A stretch of 64,000 nucleotides of DNA from JAAXHH01 sp965248395 (lineage in GTDB: Bacteria; JAAXHH01), in the NCBI GenBank assembly GCA_965248395.1, contig OZ252103.1:2480001-2544000 (forward strand), read 5' to 3'. Shown one piece after another: positions 50,510 to 59,510 of the stretch. The number at the start of each line of letters is the position of its first letter. Within the stretch, counting starts at the first letter, position 1. A program made the translations under genes and the position numbers. Under the pieces are notes generated by a model. The model saw nothing but the letters and a program-made list of their open reading frames with translations. It made no database searches and was not told where the DNA came from.

Positions 50510-51265
50510 ATGCCCCCTCCCGTAGCCCTGCAGCTCTATACGCTAAGATCATTGGCCGACAAGGATTTTGAACACGTGGTGAACTTGACCGCGGAGATCG
50601 GATACGCGGGCGTCGAACCCGCCGGTTTCCCCGGTACCACGCCGGAAGCGGCCGGCAAGCTCTTTCGCTCCCTGAACCTCGAGGTACCCAGCGCCCACCT
50701 GCCCATTCCCGTGGGGGATAACGCTTCCTACGTCATCGATACAGCTGGCGTGCTGGGCACCACCCGCGTGGTCTCGGGACTGGGCCCTGAAGACCACAGT
50801 TCCGTGGACAAAATCAGGTGGACGGCGGACCGTTTCAACGAGGCGGCGGCCGCGGTGGCGCCCCACGGATTGACGTTCGGTATTCATAACCACTGGTGGG
50901 AGTACCTGGAGGTGGAAGGCCGGATTGCTACTGATATCCTTCTCGAACACCTCTCACCCGAAGTGATTTTCCAGGTAGACGTATACTGGGTTCAGGTCGG
51001 CGGCCCCGATCCAGCCGACGTGCTTGAACGCCTCGGCGACCGCGCTCCACTACTCCACCTCAAGGACGGTCCCTGTCTACGGAATACGGACATGACCGCC
51101 CTGGGCGATGGCAAGGTGGATCTCCCCGGTGTGATCGCGGCGGGAGGCAGCCATACCGATTGGCACATTGTCGAACTGGACAGTTGCGCGACGGACATGG
51201 TAGACGCGGTGAAGAAGAGCTACAAGTATTTGGTAGACAACGGGTTGTCACGAGGCAACAGGTAG
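50510..51265 (+). CDS. sugar phosphate isomerase/epimerase family (AP endonuclease 2-like TIM barrel) protein
   Basis: A 251-residue TIM-barrel protein of the xylose isomerase-like group. It begins PVALQLYTLRSLADKDFEHVVNLTAEIGYAGVEPAGF, typical of sugar isomerase/epimerases and IolE/IolI relatives. HGLTFGIHNHWWEYLEVEG (metal ligands) follows near residue 125, then QVDVYWVQVGGPDPADVL near 160, LHLKDGP near 185 and DWHIVELDSCATDMVD near 222. It would interconvert a sugar or inositol-type compound with a divalent metal. The ATG at 50510 follows AAAGAGG. It may be co-transcribed with the two PhyH genes downstream (59-base and 4-base gaps). Confidence 0.88.
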   Translation: MPPPVALQLYTLRSLADKDFEHVVNLTAEIGYAGVEPAGFPGTTPEAAGKLFRSLNLEVPSAHLPIPVGDNASYVIDTAGVLGTTRVVSGLGPEDHSSVDKIRWTADRFNEAAAAVAPHGLTFGIHNHWWEYLEVEGRIATDILLEHLSPEVIFQVDVYWVQVGGPDPADVLERLGDRAPLLHLKDGPCLRNTDMTALGDGKVDLPGVIAAGGSHTDWHIVELDSCATDMVDAVKKSYKYLVDNGLSRGNR

Positions 51266-51323
51266 ATGTGCAGGTTTGGTAAGCAGGTTGTGTCGACTCG
51301 TATGCGAAAGCCAGGAGCGGAAA

Positions 51324-52109
51324 ATGACCAGGGTAGAGGGCACGCGACGACGCGAACAACTGGTCCGCGACGGGTACTGCCACGTTGAAGGCGTTCTCAC
51401 CGATGAGTTCCTGGAAACGCTGCGCGTGGAATCGGACCGACTGCTTGACTCCGTAGACCATCCCCCGAAGTGGCAGTACCAGGGATCAGACCTGCACGTG
51501 TTGGGGAAAGACAATGACATTATGCAGAATCTGCTCGAATGGCCGGCGACCATGGAGATCATGGAAGCCATGGGACTCAACGATTTCACCGCCTCCGGTA
51601 CGATCATCATTCTGAGCAAACCGGCCGGCGGTCCACCGCTGTACTGGCACCAGGACTGGATGAACTGGAACGACCCCATCAGCCTGGCGCCGTGGCCCCA
51701 GACCATTTTCTTCTCCTACTACCTTGTCGACACCAATTTCGAAAACGGCTGCTTCCGGGCCATTCCGGGGACGCACCGGCGGCGCATTCCCCTGCACGAC
51801 CAGGTGGAGGTCGCCCATCAGCAGACCGCCTACTTCGCGGACGTGAACGATCCTCACATGTTCGGCGATCAACCCGACGCAGTCGACCTTCCAGTCAAAG
51901 CGGGCGATCTGGTTATTGGAGAAGCCCGGCTCCTGCACACGGCCCGCGGCAACGGTAGCGACAGGCGGCGGACGCTGCTCCTTGGCTGGTACATGCGGCC
52001 GCCGACCGTGCCTTCGTATTGGACCGGCGAGGTGCCCGAACTGATTCTCAACCGACCCGCGGACGCCCAGTATGAAGGGACGAGGATCCCCGGAGAATAC
52101 CTGGTATAG
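51324..52109 (+). CDS. phytanoyl-CoA dioxygenase (PhyH) family protein
   Basis: A 261-residue Fe(II)/2-oxoglutarate dioxygenase. The proximal iron motif is canonical: YWHQDWMNW (H109, D111). The core has DTNFENGCFRAIPGTHRRRIPLH, and the distal histidine lies in ARLLHTARGNGSDRRRTLLLGWYM with the 2-oxoglutarate arginine. The ATG at 51324 follows AGGAG at ideal spacing. It is followed after 4 bases by a second PhyH gene of different sequence, so the two enzymes may act in sequence or on the same compound. It is unlike the first PhyH (1924-2712) in having the full HxD motif. Confidence 0.9.
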   Translation: MTRVEGTRRREQLVRDGYCHVEGVLTDEFLETLRVESDRLLDSVDHPPKWQYQGSDLHVLGKDNDIMQNLLEWPATMEIMEAMGLNDFTASGTIIILSKPAGGPPLYWHQDWMNWNDPISLAPWPQTIFFSYYLVDTNFENGCFRAIPGTHRRRIPLHDQVEVAHQQTAYFADVNDPHMFGDQPDAVDLPVKAGDLVIGEARLLHTARGNGSDRRRTLLLGWYMRPPTVPSYWTGEVPELILNRPADAQYEGTRIPGEYLV

Positions 52110-52113
52110 AGAT

Positions 52114-52857
52114 ATGAATGAACTGGAAAACGCTGTCTATGAACTGGACCTGTACGGATTTACCGTCGTGGAGGATGTACTTTCCGCCGACCAGGTAACG
52201 GCCCTGCGGGACGTGCTGGTGCGGCTGAACGAAGAAGTCGGCGAGGAGCGCGGCGGCGAAGGGTCCTGCAGTCACGTGAGCAACCTGCCGACCCTGGACC
52301 CCATCTTCTTCCCGATCATCGATCACCAACGAATCCTGCCGATCCTGGAACACTATCTGGAGCGGACCCTGATCCTGGGCAGCCTGAACAGCCGCATCGT
52401 GCGGCCGGGAGACGGCGACCAGGGGTTCCACAGCGATATCCCACCGGAAATGCTCAACTTGGCCTCCCCGGTCATGATGAACACCGTGTGGATGCTGGAC
52501 GACTTCTCACCGGTCAACGGAGGAACACGGGTCGTTCCGGGTACCCACAAAAGCGGGTTGGGGCATCCTCCGCCAGGAGTGGAAGTAAAGTATTACGTTC
52601 AACCCTCGGCCCCAGCGGGAAGCGTTCTCGTTTTCAACGGACAATGCTGGCACGCCGGCGGAGCCAACCGCAGTAACGCCAACCGCCACGCCCTCTTCGC
52701 ACACTACCGAAAGCGCATGTTGATGTTCCAGTACGACCCGCACGAACGGTTTCCCGTCGAGTGGTTCGACCTGCTCACCGACCGTCAGAAGGAAATCCTG
52801 CGCATGAAACACGGCGTCGACGTACCCCGGGCGGCCGACGTGCAGGTTTACAGGTAA
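52114..52857 (+). CDS. phytanoyl-CoA dioxygenase (PhyH) family protein, second of a tandem pair
   Basis: A 247-residue dioxygenase with the HxD motif in QGFHSDIPPEM (H106, D108). The core is DDFSPVNGGTRVVPGTHKSGLGHPPPGVEV, and the distal histidine lies in NGQCWHAGGANRSNANRHALFAHYRKRML. The last part, ERFPVEWFDLLTDRQKEILRMKHGVDVPR, is a common PhyH C-terminus. It begins 4 bases after the stop of the previous PhyH gene, so they are co-transcribed. Despite being neighbours, the two proteins are not close copies, judging from their different core motifs. Confidence 0.9.
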   Translation: MNELENAVYELDLYGFTVVEDVLSADQVTALRDVLVRLNEEVGEERGGEGSCSHVSNLPTLDPIFFPIIDHQRILPILEHYLERTLILGSLNSRIVRPGDGDQGFHSDIPPEMLNLASPVMMNTVWMLDDFSPVNGGTRVVPGTHKSGLGHPPPGVEVKYYVQPSAPAGSVLVFNGQCWHAGGANRSNANRHALFAHYRKRMLMFQYDPHERFPVEWFDLLTDRQKEILRMKHGVDVPRAADVQVYR

Positions 52858-52872
52858 TCCCCGGCGTGCAGT

Positions 52873-53844
52873 CTATCTCGTAGCCTGCAGAACGTCAGGA
52901 TTGACGATATCGTCCGGCCTCTGTCCGTTCCATACCTGTAGGGCCATCGACAGAGCCATCCTCCACATACGTTCCCTGCTCGCAACGGTCACTCCGGCGA
53001 TATGCGGAGTGGCGACAACGTCGTCGCGATGCAGCAGCGGGTTGTCCCTGGATGGAGGTTCGGGATCCCACACATCCAGGGCCGCTCCAGCCAGATGCCC
53101 ATTGTCGAGCGCGGCGCAAAGCGCGTTTTCGTCCACGAGTCCGCCCCTCGACACATTGACGAAAAAAGCGCCCTGTTTCATCTGCGCGAACCGGTTCTCG
53201 TTCATCAGGTGGCGGGTTTCCTCCGTCAGGGGTGCGTGTACCGAAATGACATCCGACCTGGAAAGCACGGCCGTGATGGAATGTTCCCGTTCGATGCCCA
53301 GTTCCGCCGCCCGTTCATCCCCGATATAGGGATCGTAGGCTACAACCCGCATGTCGAGGGCGACGGCCACCCGGGCCACCCGGCTGCCGATTCGGCCGAG
53401 CCCGATCAGCCCCAGCGTTCGCCCGAATACCTCCATGCCCGTATAACCGGTCAGGTAGTCCTGCTCAGGCTGTTCCGCGAACACCCTGGAAACACGCTTC
53501 AAATCCTTCACCGCGGCAAGGATCAGGGCGATCGCCGTTTCGGCCGTGGACAGGGTGGGGCCTTCAGGCGTATTGCAGACCGCGATGCCCCTTTCCGTCG
53601 CTTCCGCCACGATAATATTGTCGATGCCTATCCCGGTCCTGCAGATAACCTTCAGGTCCGGATATTGGTCCATGAACTTCCCGTCGTATGTCCTCCGGGC
53701 GCCGGCGACGATTGCATGGGCACCGGGCAGGTCGCGGAGCGGATCTTCGGGCGACTCCTCGGCCGAGCAGCATAAGTGCAGGTGTTTTTCAAACTCTGAA
53801 CGAATCCGGGGAGGTATGGTTCGATCCGACCAAAGCCGCAACAT
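52873..53844 (-). CDS. D-isomer-specific 2-hydroxyacid dehydrogenase (phosphoglycerate dehydrogenase-like)
   Basis: A 323-residue NAD-dependent dehydrogenase. The cofactor motif is TLGLIGLGRIGSRVARVAVALDMRVVAYDPY (GxGxxG) near residue 150. The catalytic triad region is NVSRGGLVDENALCAAL (Arg), VWDPEPPSRDNPLLHRDDVVATPHIAG (Glu and His), and the substrate region reads CRTGIGIDNIIVAEATERGIAVCNTPEGPTLSTAETAIAL. It reduces 2-keto acids or oxidises 3-phosphoglycerate-like compounds. The start at ATG 53844 follows AGGAGG; upstream codons in this frame are unconserved. It converges on the PhyH pair with 15 bases between. An inverted repeat at 53860-53885 lies in its leader. Confidence 0.9.
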   Translation of the reverse strand: MLRLWSDRTIPPRIRSEFEKHLHLCCSAEESPEDPLRDLPGAHAIVAGARRTYDGKFMDQYPDLKVICRTGIGIDNIIVAEATERGIAVCNTPEGPTLSTAETAIALILAAVKDLKRVSRVFAEQPEQDYLTGYTGMEVFGRTLGLIGLGRIGSRVARVAVALDMRVVAYDPYIGDERAAELGIEREHSITAVLSRSDVISVHAPLTEETRHLMNENRFAQMKQGAFFVNVSRGGLVDENALCAALDNGHLAGAALDVWDPEPPSRDNPLLHRDDVVATPHIAGVTVASRERMWRMALSMALQVWNGQRPDDIVNPDVLQATR

Positions 53845-53859
53845 GGGATCCTCCTGTAC

Positions 53860-53885
53860 ACAACCGGCCGAACGAACCCGGTTGT
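53860..53885. promoter_or_regulatory. perfect inverted repeat upstream of the 2-hydroxyacid dehydrogenase gene
   Basis: ACAACCGG (53860-53867) and CCGGTTGT (53878-53885) form an 8-bp perfect inverted repeat with a 10-base spacer, 16 to 41 bases before the ATG at 53844. It could be an operator for a dimeric regulator, or a leader hairpin next to the ribosome site. The rest of 53845-54089 shows no clear element. Confidence 0.4.
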
Positions 53886-54089
53886 CTCGACAAATAAGTT
53901 GCCCAACGGTAAAAAATGCGTTAGATTGAGATTTACTCTGAAGGACGCATCCGCGTGTGTCCACGGGATAACATAGTTCGAATTTTCTCAACCACAAGTC
54001 AATCGTTATCCCTGCTTCGGACGAATCGCAACCGCCGGGTTCACATTCATTCCAGTACCCGGATTTGACCCAAACCGGGAGAAACCGAA

Positions 54090-55652
54090 GTGGTACGAAT
54101 CTACTGCCGTTTGATGTGCATCATGTTTCTGTTTGGATCGGGGTCCGCGCTCGCCTCTGTGCAAGATTCAGCATCATTGGAAGCCGATTCCACCGGCGTC
54201 ATCGGCGACCCCGTCCTTCTGCCGGCAAACAGCACCGGTGAGATCGATTTCGCGGTGGACGTCAACGGTTTCAGGGGGACGGACGAACAGACCTACCTGG
54301 AGTTCTATTTCCTGTGCCGTCCCAGCGAGTTTACCCTCGAAGAGAAAGATGACAGGGTCTACGTCGCCACCTTTTCGATCGACCTGTCCATTATCGACGA
54401 CCAGGACAATATCGCCTTTCAAACGTTACAGACGAGGGAATACAAGACGGACCGGCCCGTAGTCGTTAATCGCAGAGGCGAGGAAAGGGTGATATTCGAA
54501 CAGATCGCCGCGGGAGTCCCAGCGGGTTCGTACCGGGCGGAGGTTCTCGTGACCGACCTGAACTCCAAGCGCGTCGGCGAGGCCGTCAAACCCTTTATCG
54601 CCCAGGCGTTAAGTACCCCGGGCCTGACCGTAAGCGGAATACAGTTTTCCTCGCTCATCCAGAAGTCCGTAGAAAGCAACCGATTCACGAAAAACGGCCT
54701 CCTGGTCCTTCCGAATCCCCTTCGGATATTCGAGAAATGGGCCGAGATGCCTGAAGACGGCAGTTACAAACCCCGTACCATGTACCTCTACTTCGAGATA
54801 TACAACCTGTCCCCCGATTCGATTGAAGAAGAAGCCGTCTATGACATCTATCCCTCGGTAACCAGTCACGCCAACGGTATGACTATTCCCCTTCCTCCCA
54901 AGAAGAACCGCCGGATTTCGGGTACCGACGGACTGGACGTAATCGCACTGGACTACATGACCTTTCCGGAAGACATCTATACCCTTGAGGTAAACGTCAG
55001 GGACCTTGGGTCCGGTAATGAAGCTGCGAGTTCGGCCGTATTCGAGATCGTCCAGCCTCCGCCGCCGGCCCCCCCAGTCATGGTGTTGACCGAGGAGCAG
55101 GCGAAGCGGGGCCGGAGGATGCTGGCAATACTGGCGTCCAAACGGGAGCGGGATCTTTTCGACAATCTCGACCTCGAAGGGAAGACCGAGTTTCTGATCG
55201 CCTTCTGGCGCATGCGAGATCCAACACCCGAAACACCTGAAAACGAATCCATGATGGTGTTCAACGAGCGTTTTTCCTACGCGGACTATCAACTGGGCGG
55301 GGCCGAAAGCGACCGGGGCTCGATGTTCATCCGGTACGGCCAGCCGGAAGACATCGAACGGCACGACAGCGATAACGTCATGAAATCCTACCAGATCTGG
55401 TATTACACGGAAGGTATTCCGGGAGACGCTTCAAGGACGACCGATGGCGGCCGTCATTTCTTCATCTTTGGCGACCGGAGGGGTATAGGGAGATTTGAAC
55501 TGGTACACTCTTCGGCGCAGGGAGAACTTTACAACCCCCAGTGGCGGCAGGACCTGCTTCTCCTCAACGAACGGTACCACCTGGATTTTCAGGGGTTACC
55601 AGGACCAAACATGCTGCCCGAAGGCAATATCGAGCCCGATACCAAACCGTAG
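54090..55652 (+). CDS. exported GWxTD-domain protein
   Basis: A 520-residue protein with a signal peptide (LMCIMFLFGSGSALASVQDS). A beta-rich region follows (about 30-340), with repeated immunoglobulin-like strands (DFAVDVNGFRGTDEQTYLEFYF, SFSLEVNVRD-type segments). The C-terminal GWxTD-type domain (about 345-520) has EQAKRGRRMLAILASKRERDLFDNLDLEGKTEFLIAFWRMRDPTPETPENE and a motif like the namesake: GGAESDRGSMFIRYGQPEDIERHD, where Trp and Thr are replaced (GAESD). GWxTD proteins occur in FCB and related bacteria and are of unknown function. The start is GTG 54090 after GGGAG. It is a single gene, with no adjoining genes of known function. Confidence 0.85.
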   Translation: MVRIYCRLMCIMFLFGSGSALASVQDSASLEADSTGVIGDPVLLPANSTGEIDFAVDVNGFRGTDEQTYLEFYFLCRPSEFTLEEKDDRVYVATFSIDLSIIDDQDNIAFQTLQTREYKTDRPVVVNRRGEERVIFEQIAAGVPAGSYRAEVLVTDLNSKRVGEAVKPFIAQALSTPGLTVSGIQFSSLIQKSVESNRFTKNGLLVLPNPLRIFEKWAEMPEDGSYKPRTMYLYFEIYNLSPDSIEEEAVYDIYPSVTSHANGMTIPLPPKKNRRISGTDGLDVIALDYMTFPEDIYTLEVNVRDLGSGNEAASSAVFEIVQPPPPAPPVMVLTEEQAKRGRRMLAILASKRERDLFDNLDLEGKTEFLIAFWRMRDPTPETPENESMMVFNERFSYADYQLGGAESDRGSMFIRYGQPEDIERHDSDNVMKSYQIWYYTEGIPGDASRTTDGGRHFFIFGDRRGIGRFELVHSSAQGELYNPQWRQDLLLLNERYHLDFQGLPGPNMLPEGNIEPDTKP

Positions 55653-55665
55653 CGCCAACCCTGTT

Positions 55666-55685
55666 GCCGGGGCAGTGGATCCTGC
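55666..55685. terminator. hairpin between the converging GWxTD and hflX genes
   Basis: GGGCAG and CTGCCC (within 55666-55685) form a 6-bp inverted repeat with a 6-base loop in the 50-bp space between the stops. No T-run follows, so the terminator role is uncertain. Confidence 0.25.
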
Positions 55686-55702
55686 CCACCCGCCAACACG
55701 AT

Positions 55703-57019
55703 TCATTCCGCGTGTCTGCAAATGTAGGCGTCTAACGTCTTACCGAGCCGTCCGGCCACGGAAGGCATCATGCGGACGGTTAGACGAACGCCCTCCGAAT
55801 CATCTTCCCGGAACAGTACATCGCCTGCTTCGTAAGCGACGGACACGGCATGACCATTGTCGTAGGGAATCAGCAGTTCGAGTTCCACGCGGCGCTGATC
55901 GATCAACCTTGAGATCCTGTTTCGCAAACGGTCAATGTCCCCGGGATCCAGGGCGGAGACTGCGATGGCATCGGGATAGGAAAGACTCAGGATGTCCAGT
56001 GCGTCCTGGCTTTCCAACTGGTCGGCCTTGTTGAAGACCAGCAGCAGGGGCAGGTCGGAAACCCCTAGTTCCGTCAGCACCTGGTTTACCGTAACGATGT
56101 GTTCAACGTGATTGGGATGGCTGCCGTCCACCACGTGCAGGAGCAGATCCGCGTCGTAGACCTCGGCCAGCGTGCTTTTGAAAGACGCGATCAGGTGGTG
56201 GGGCAGTTTTCTTATAAACCCCACGGTGTCCGATAGGAGTACCGGTTGGCCGTCGGTCACGTTTATCACGCGCGTAGTCGCATCCAGGGTGGCGAACAGC
56301 CGGTTTTCGATCAGTGTGTCGGCCTGCGTGAACGCATTGAATATCGTAGACTTGCCGGCATTGGTGTAACCGACCAGGGTGATGCAGAACATGGCGCTTC
56401 TGCGCTGGCGCTGGCGATTGTAAGAAGCGACCACGTGGTCCAGGTTCCTGCGCAGATGGGTTATACGCCCGCGGATCAGCCTCCGGTCGATCTCGAGTTG
56501 CGTTTCACCCGGGCCCCGCACCCCGATGGCGCCGCCCGATCCCCCCGCCACGCCGCCCTCCTGTCGAGAAAGGTGGTCCCACTGCCTCGTGAGTCGCGGC
56601 ATCATGTACTGCAGCTGGGCGAGTTCGACCTGCAGTTTGGCCTGCCTCGACTTGGCCCGCGATGCGAATATGTCCAGGATGAGGCCGCTACGATCCAGGA
56701 TGCGCCGTTCGATGATTCGGTCGAGGTTCCTCACCTGGGCCGGCGTGAGATCATCGTCGAAAATCACCAGGTCGATCTCCTCCGCCTTGCACTGCTCGGC
56801 GATCGACTTCGCCTTGCCGGTTCCGACATAATACGCCGGGTGCATGGCGCTGCGGACCTGAATGACTCGCCCCACGATTTCCGCTCCGGCGGTATCGGCC
56901 AACAGGGTCAGCTCATCGAGCGATTCTTCCATCTCGGCGACGCGTTCACTGGAGGGAACCAAACCGACCAGCAGCGCACGTTCACGGTAGTTTCGAGGTA
57001 TTTCGTGCATTTCGTGCAT
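55703..57019 (-). CDS. hflX: GTPase HflX
   Basis: A 438-residue ribosome-associated GTPase. The N-terminal HflX domain (RALLVGLVPS, TAGAEIVGRVIQVRSAMHPAYYVGTGKAKSIAEQCKAEEIDLVIFDDDLTPAQVRNLDRII) is followed by the long helical hairpin (QLEIDRRLIRGRITHLRRNLDHV). The G domain is complete: Walker A FCITLVGYTNAGKST near 205, switch II LLSDTVGFIRKLPHHLIASFKSTL, G4 FNKADQ and the C-terminal SALD. HflX splits stalled 100S or 70S ribosomes under stress. It lies 39 bases after the BatA/VWA gene on the same strand. Confidence 0.95.
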   Translation of the reverse strand: MHEMHEIPRNYRERALLVGLVPSSERVAEMEESLDELTLLADTAGAEIVGRVIQVRSAMHPAYYVGTGKAKSIAEQCKAEEIDLVIFDDDLTPAQVRNLDRIIERRILDRSGLILDIFASRAKSRQAKLQVELAQLQYMMPRLTRQWDHLSRQEGGVAGGSGGAIGVRGPGETQLEIDRRLIRGRITHLRRNLDHVVASYNRQRQRRSAMFCITLVGYTNAGKSTIFNAFTQADTLIENRLFATLDATTRVINVTDGQPVLLSDTVGFIRKLPHHLIASFKSTLAEVYDADLLLHVVDGSHPNHVEHIVTVNQVLTELGVSDLPLLLVFNKADQLESQDALDILSLSYPDAIAVSALDPGDIDRLRNRISRLIDQRRVELELLIPYDNGHAVSVAYEAGDVLFREDDSEGVRLTVRMMPSVAGRLGKTLDAYICRHAE

Positions 57020-57058
57020 AGGTTTGGATCTGTATTGGAATGGTTGTTTCAGTTTTGG

Positions 57059-59299
57059 TTATTCGACAATCCCGATCGCCTTGCCATATTTGTCCAGGCG
57101 CTGTCGAATCCGGCCGGCCAGTCCGTTCCCGGAGGTCACCCTGGCGTCATCGCGGACCGGCGCGAATTCGTTACCTGGCGTCCGATCCACGTTGCCCCTG
57201 GTTCGAGCACCTGAAAGCCAGTATTCGACCAGCAGAAGCAGCAAAGCCAGGACAATCAGCGATTTCCAGATTTCATACCGGTCCGAAGTACTGAAGGTCC
57301 CGCTGTCCTGGAGGCCCGCGAAGGATCCCTCGCTCATGAGCACGACGGACGCATCGTCTCCAACCAAACCGGCTGCCTGATCCAGGGAAAGGCGCTCCAG
57401 GTCCGATTCCCGCGTGTCCGGATTGACCGCAAACGCCCGCACAACGACCTCGTCGTCCCGCAGCAAGTACACGCCGGGTTGCTTCGTATCCGGGACCTCC
57501 ACGGTAATCCCATGGCGACCGACCCGGGTGTTGACCGTTTCCAAACGCCCAGACGGATATTCCAGGTTCACGTTATTATCCGTCGCGGTTAACACCAGCG
57601 GTTGCACCACAGGATTTCCCGCAATATAACTTCCTTCGGCTACGGCCACGGATGGATGCAGGTACCGGACGCTTCTATGCATGAAGGGTACGAACATGCT
57701 TCTGAGCGCCAGGTCGCTCCATCCGGTGTTTAAGTCGGTTGCGAACAACAATGCCCGGCCGCTCCCGAATCGTCCCTCAAGGATCGCCGGCGTGCCGTCA
57801 GAGAACCGGGCGATCACCTGTGCGCGAAGTTCCACGTCTACGGTATAGGACGCGTAGAACCGGGCTGCGCCGGTCGACAATGCGTCTGTTGAACGACCGG
57901 CGAAATGGAATACCGGGTGCTCATGGTCGACCTGGTCCAGGCGGAGAAAGGTCTGTTTCTGGCCGGGTGTCCCCCTTCTTCCGACGATCGAACAGCCAAA
58001 GACGTTTTTGAAAAAACTGTTCCCGTACCCTGCAGTGTCCAACCCGCTGCCCAGGAACATCAATACCCCCCCGCCGGAGGAGATATACCGCTCCAGGCTG
58101 GACAGCCGTGCGGGCGTCAGTGCCACTCCGCCATCTACGATCAGCAAGCTCGACTCGTACAGATCGCTGTTCAACACATCGGCGGATGCAGCCCGGAGTT
58201 CCACGGGGGTCACCAGTCCGCCCGACGGTTTCAGCACCTGTTCGATGAAATACCCAGATTCTGCCTGACCGATGGCGGTAACGCCGATGGCTTCCGGGAT
58301 GGCAAGCGTGAAGTAACGACGATTGTCCGCGGTGATGTCATCCTCGTCCCATTCCACGTATCCGCTGTATCTCCCCGGCTCGTCGATCAGGACGTTGAAC
58401 TGCACGGTACCGGTCTCGCCCGGGTCGGCGGACACCTGGCGGCTGTCTCTTTTCTCTCCATTGATGATCAGGCTGACTGCACGGCCGTTTATCGCGGCAC
58501 TGCTCCGGTTGGTGTAGGTCGCGACAAACTGCTCCGGCTGGTTGTGGATCAACAAGCCCTCGCTCACGGAAACGTAGTCGATACTGGCGTTGTCCACCCC
58601 CGTGGTCTCGAAGGGATACAGATGGAGTTGAAGAGAGGGTTCCAACGGGTCTGCCGCGGTGTATACCTCTACGGCCTGCCAATCGCTTCGCTGTAGATCC
58701 GACAGGAGGTATACCCGTTTGTTCGCTGAAACGATGCCGGCCAGTTTTTCCCGTGCGAGGTTCAGGGCGCCGGCAATATCTCCCGATCTTTTGGAGACTT
58801 CCACATCCGCCAACAGGTTCCTGAGCGTTTCCATGCGAGTCGTGGGAACGGCTGGCAGAACCTCCGGAGGTGCGGCCGACAATATGAGCAACCCCTCATC
58901 TCCGTCGCGCATCGAGTCGATAATCCGGTCGGCCTCGCTCATGGCGGCGGTGAACGGCGTGTCTCCGTGGCTCCCTGCGCTCATGCTGTACGAATTGTCC
59001 AGCACGATGGCAAATACGGTCCTCTGCTTGAGGCCACTGCCAAGCACTGAACCTGCCACGCCTTCGATCACCGGTCTTGAGAAAGCCAGCACCAGGAACA
59101 GGATGATGAGGGTCCGGAGGATCAGAAGCAGCAGTTCCCGGAGTCTGAGTGCCCGGGAACGTTGAAGATGGTGATTCCTGATGAAAATGACGGAACTGAA
59201 ATCGACGGTGGAAACTCGCTGGCGATGAAACAGGTGAATGAGCACCGGCACGGCGACCGCGACGAGTCCCAACAGCATCAACATGTTCAGAAAAGCCAT
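57059..59299 (-). CDS. BatA/VWA domain membrane protein
   Basis: A 746-residue protein. An N-terminal BatA domain with two membrane helices (MAFLNMLMLLGLVAVAVPVLIHLFHRQR; LRELLLLILRTLIILFLVLAFSRPVI) precedes a von Willebrand A domain with the metal-binding DxSxS motif (VLDNSYSMSAG, near residue 100) and TPF...SEADRIIDSM. A CARDB-like beta region and a glutamine amidotransferase-like domain (about 350-560; LLIVDGGVALTPARLSSLERYISSGGGVLMFLGSGL) follow, and a last membrane helix near 690 (IVLALLLLLVEYWL). The relatives of this family, near MoxR/DUF58/DUF4175 genes, take part in poorly understood envelope or stress functions. Here it precedes hflX. Confidence 0.85.
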   Translation of the reverse strand: MAFLNMLMLLGLVAVAVPVLIHLFHRQRVSTVDFSSVIFIRNHHLQRSRALRLRELLLLILRTLIILFLVLAFSRPVIEGVAGSVLGSGLKQRTVFAIVLDNSYSMSAGSHGDTPFTAAMSEADRIIDSMRDGDEGLLILSAAPPEVLPAVPTTRMETLRNLLADVEVSKRSGDIAGALNLAREKLAGIVSANKRVYLLSDLQRSDWQAVEVYTAADPLEPSLQLHLYPFETTGVDNASIDYVSVSEGLLIHNQPEQFVATYTNRSSAAINGRAVSLIINGEKRDSRQVSADPGETGTVQFNVLIDEPGRYSGYVEWDEDDITADNRRYFTLAIPEAIGVTAIGQAESGYFIEQVLKPSGGLVTPVELRAASADVLNSDLYESSLLIVDGGVALTPARLSSLERYISSGGGVLMFLGSGLDTAGYGNSFFKNVFGCSIVGRRGTPGQKQTFLRLDQVDHEHPVFHFAGRSTDALSTGAARFYASYTVDVELRAQVIARFSDGTPAILEGRFGSGRALLFATDLNTGWSDLALRSMFVPFMHRSVRYLHPSVAVAEGSYIAGNPVVQPLVLTATDNNVNLEYPSGRLETVNTRVGRHGITVEVPDTKQPGVYLLRDDEVVVRAFAVNPDTRESDLERLSLDQAAGLVGDDASVVLMSEGSFAGLQDSGTFSTSDRYEIWKSLIVLALLLLLVEYWLSGARTRGNVDRTPGNEFAPVRDDARVTSGNGLAGRIRQRLDKYGKAIGIVE

Positions 59300-59324
59300 T
59301 CAGTTTCCTCCATGGTGGCTTCGT

Positions 59325-59354
59325 AATATACCTGCAATACCGACGCGAGTAAAG
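59325..59354 (-). promoter_or_regulatory. possible promoter for the BatA/VWA gene
   Basis: On the minus strand TTTACT (59354-59349), 18 bases, TATATT (59330-59325), ending about 25 bases before the ATG at 59299. Confidence 0.35.
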
Positions 59355-59431
59355 CGTAAACAGCGTTCAGCGGGGCTTGCACGGATGGATATCAGAAGCG
59401 CTCGTCCGTGTGTGTTCAGGATCGAATTTCC

Positions 59432-59460
59432 TTGACATGCCGGTCTGTTACGGGTATCGT
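59432..59460 (+). promoter_or_regulatory. promoter for carA
   Basis: TTGACA (59432-59437), 17 bases, TATCGT (59455-59460), about 50 bases before the ATG at 59511. No PyrR-like attenuator could be recognised in the short leader. Confidence 0.55.
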
Positions 59461-59510
59461 AAACCTAATATCTGGATGAACCCCACTGGTATCCCTAAGA
59501 AGGAGCGTAT

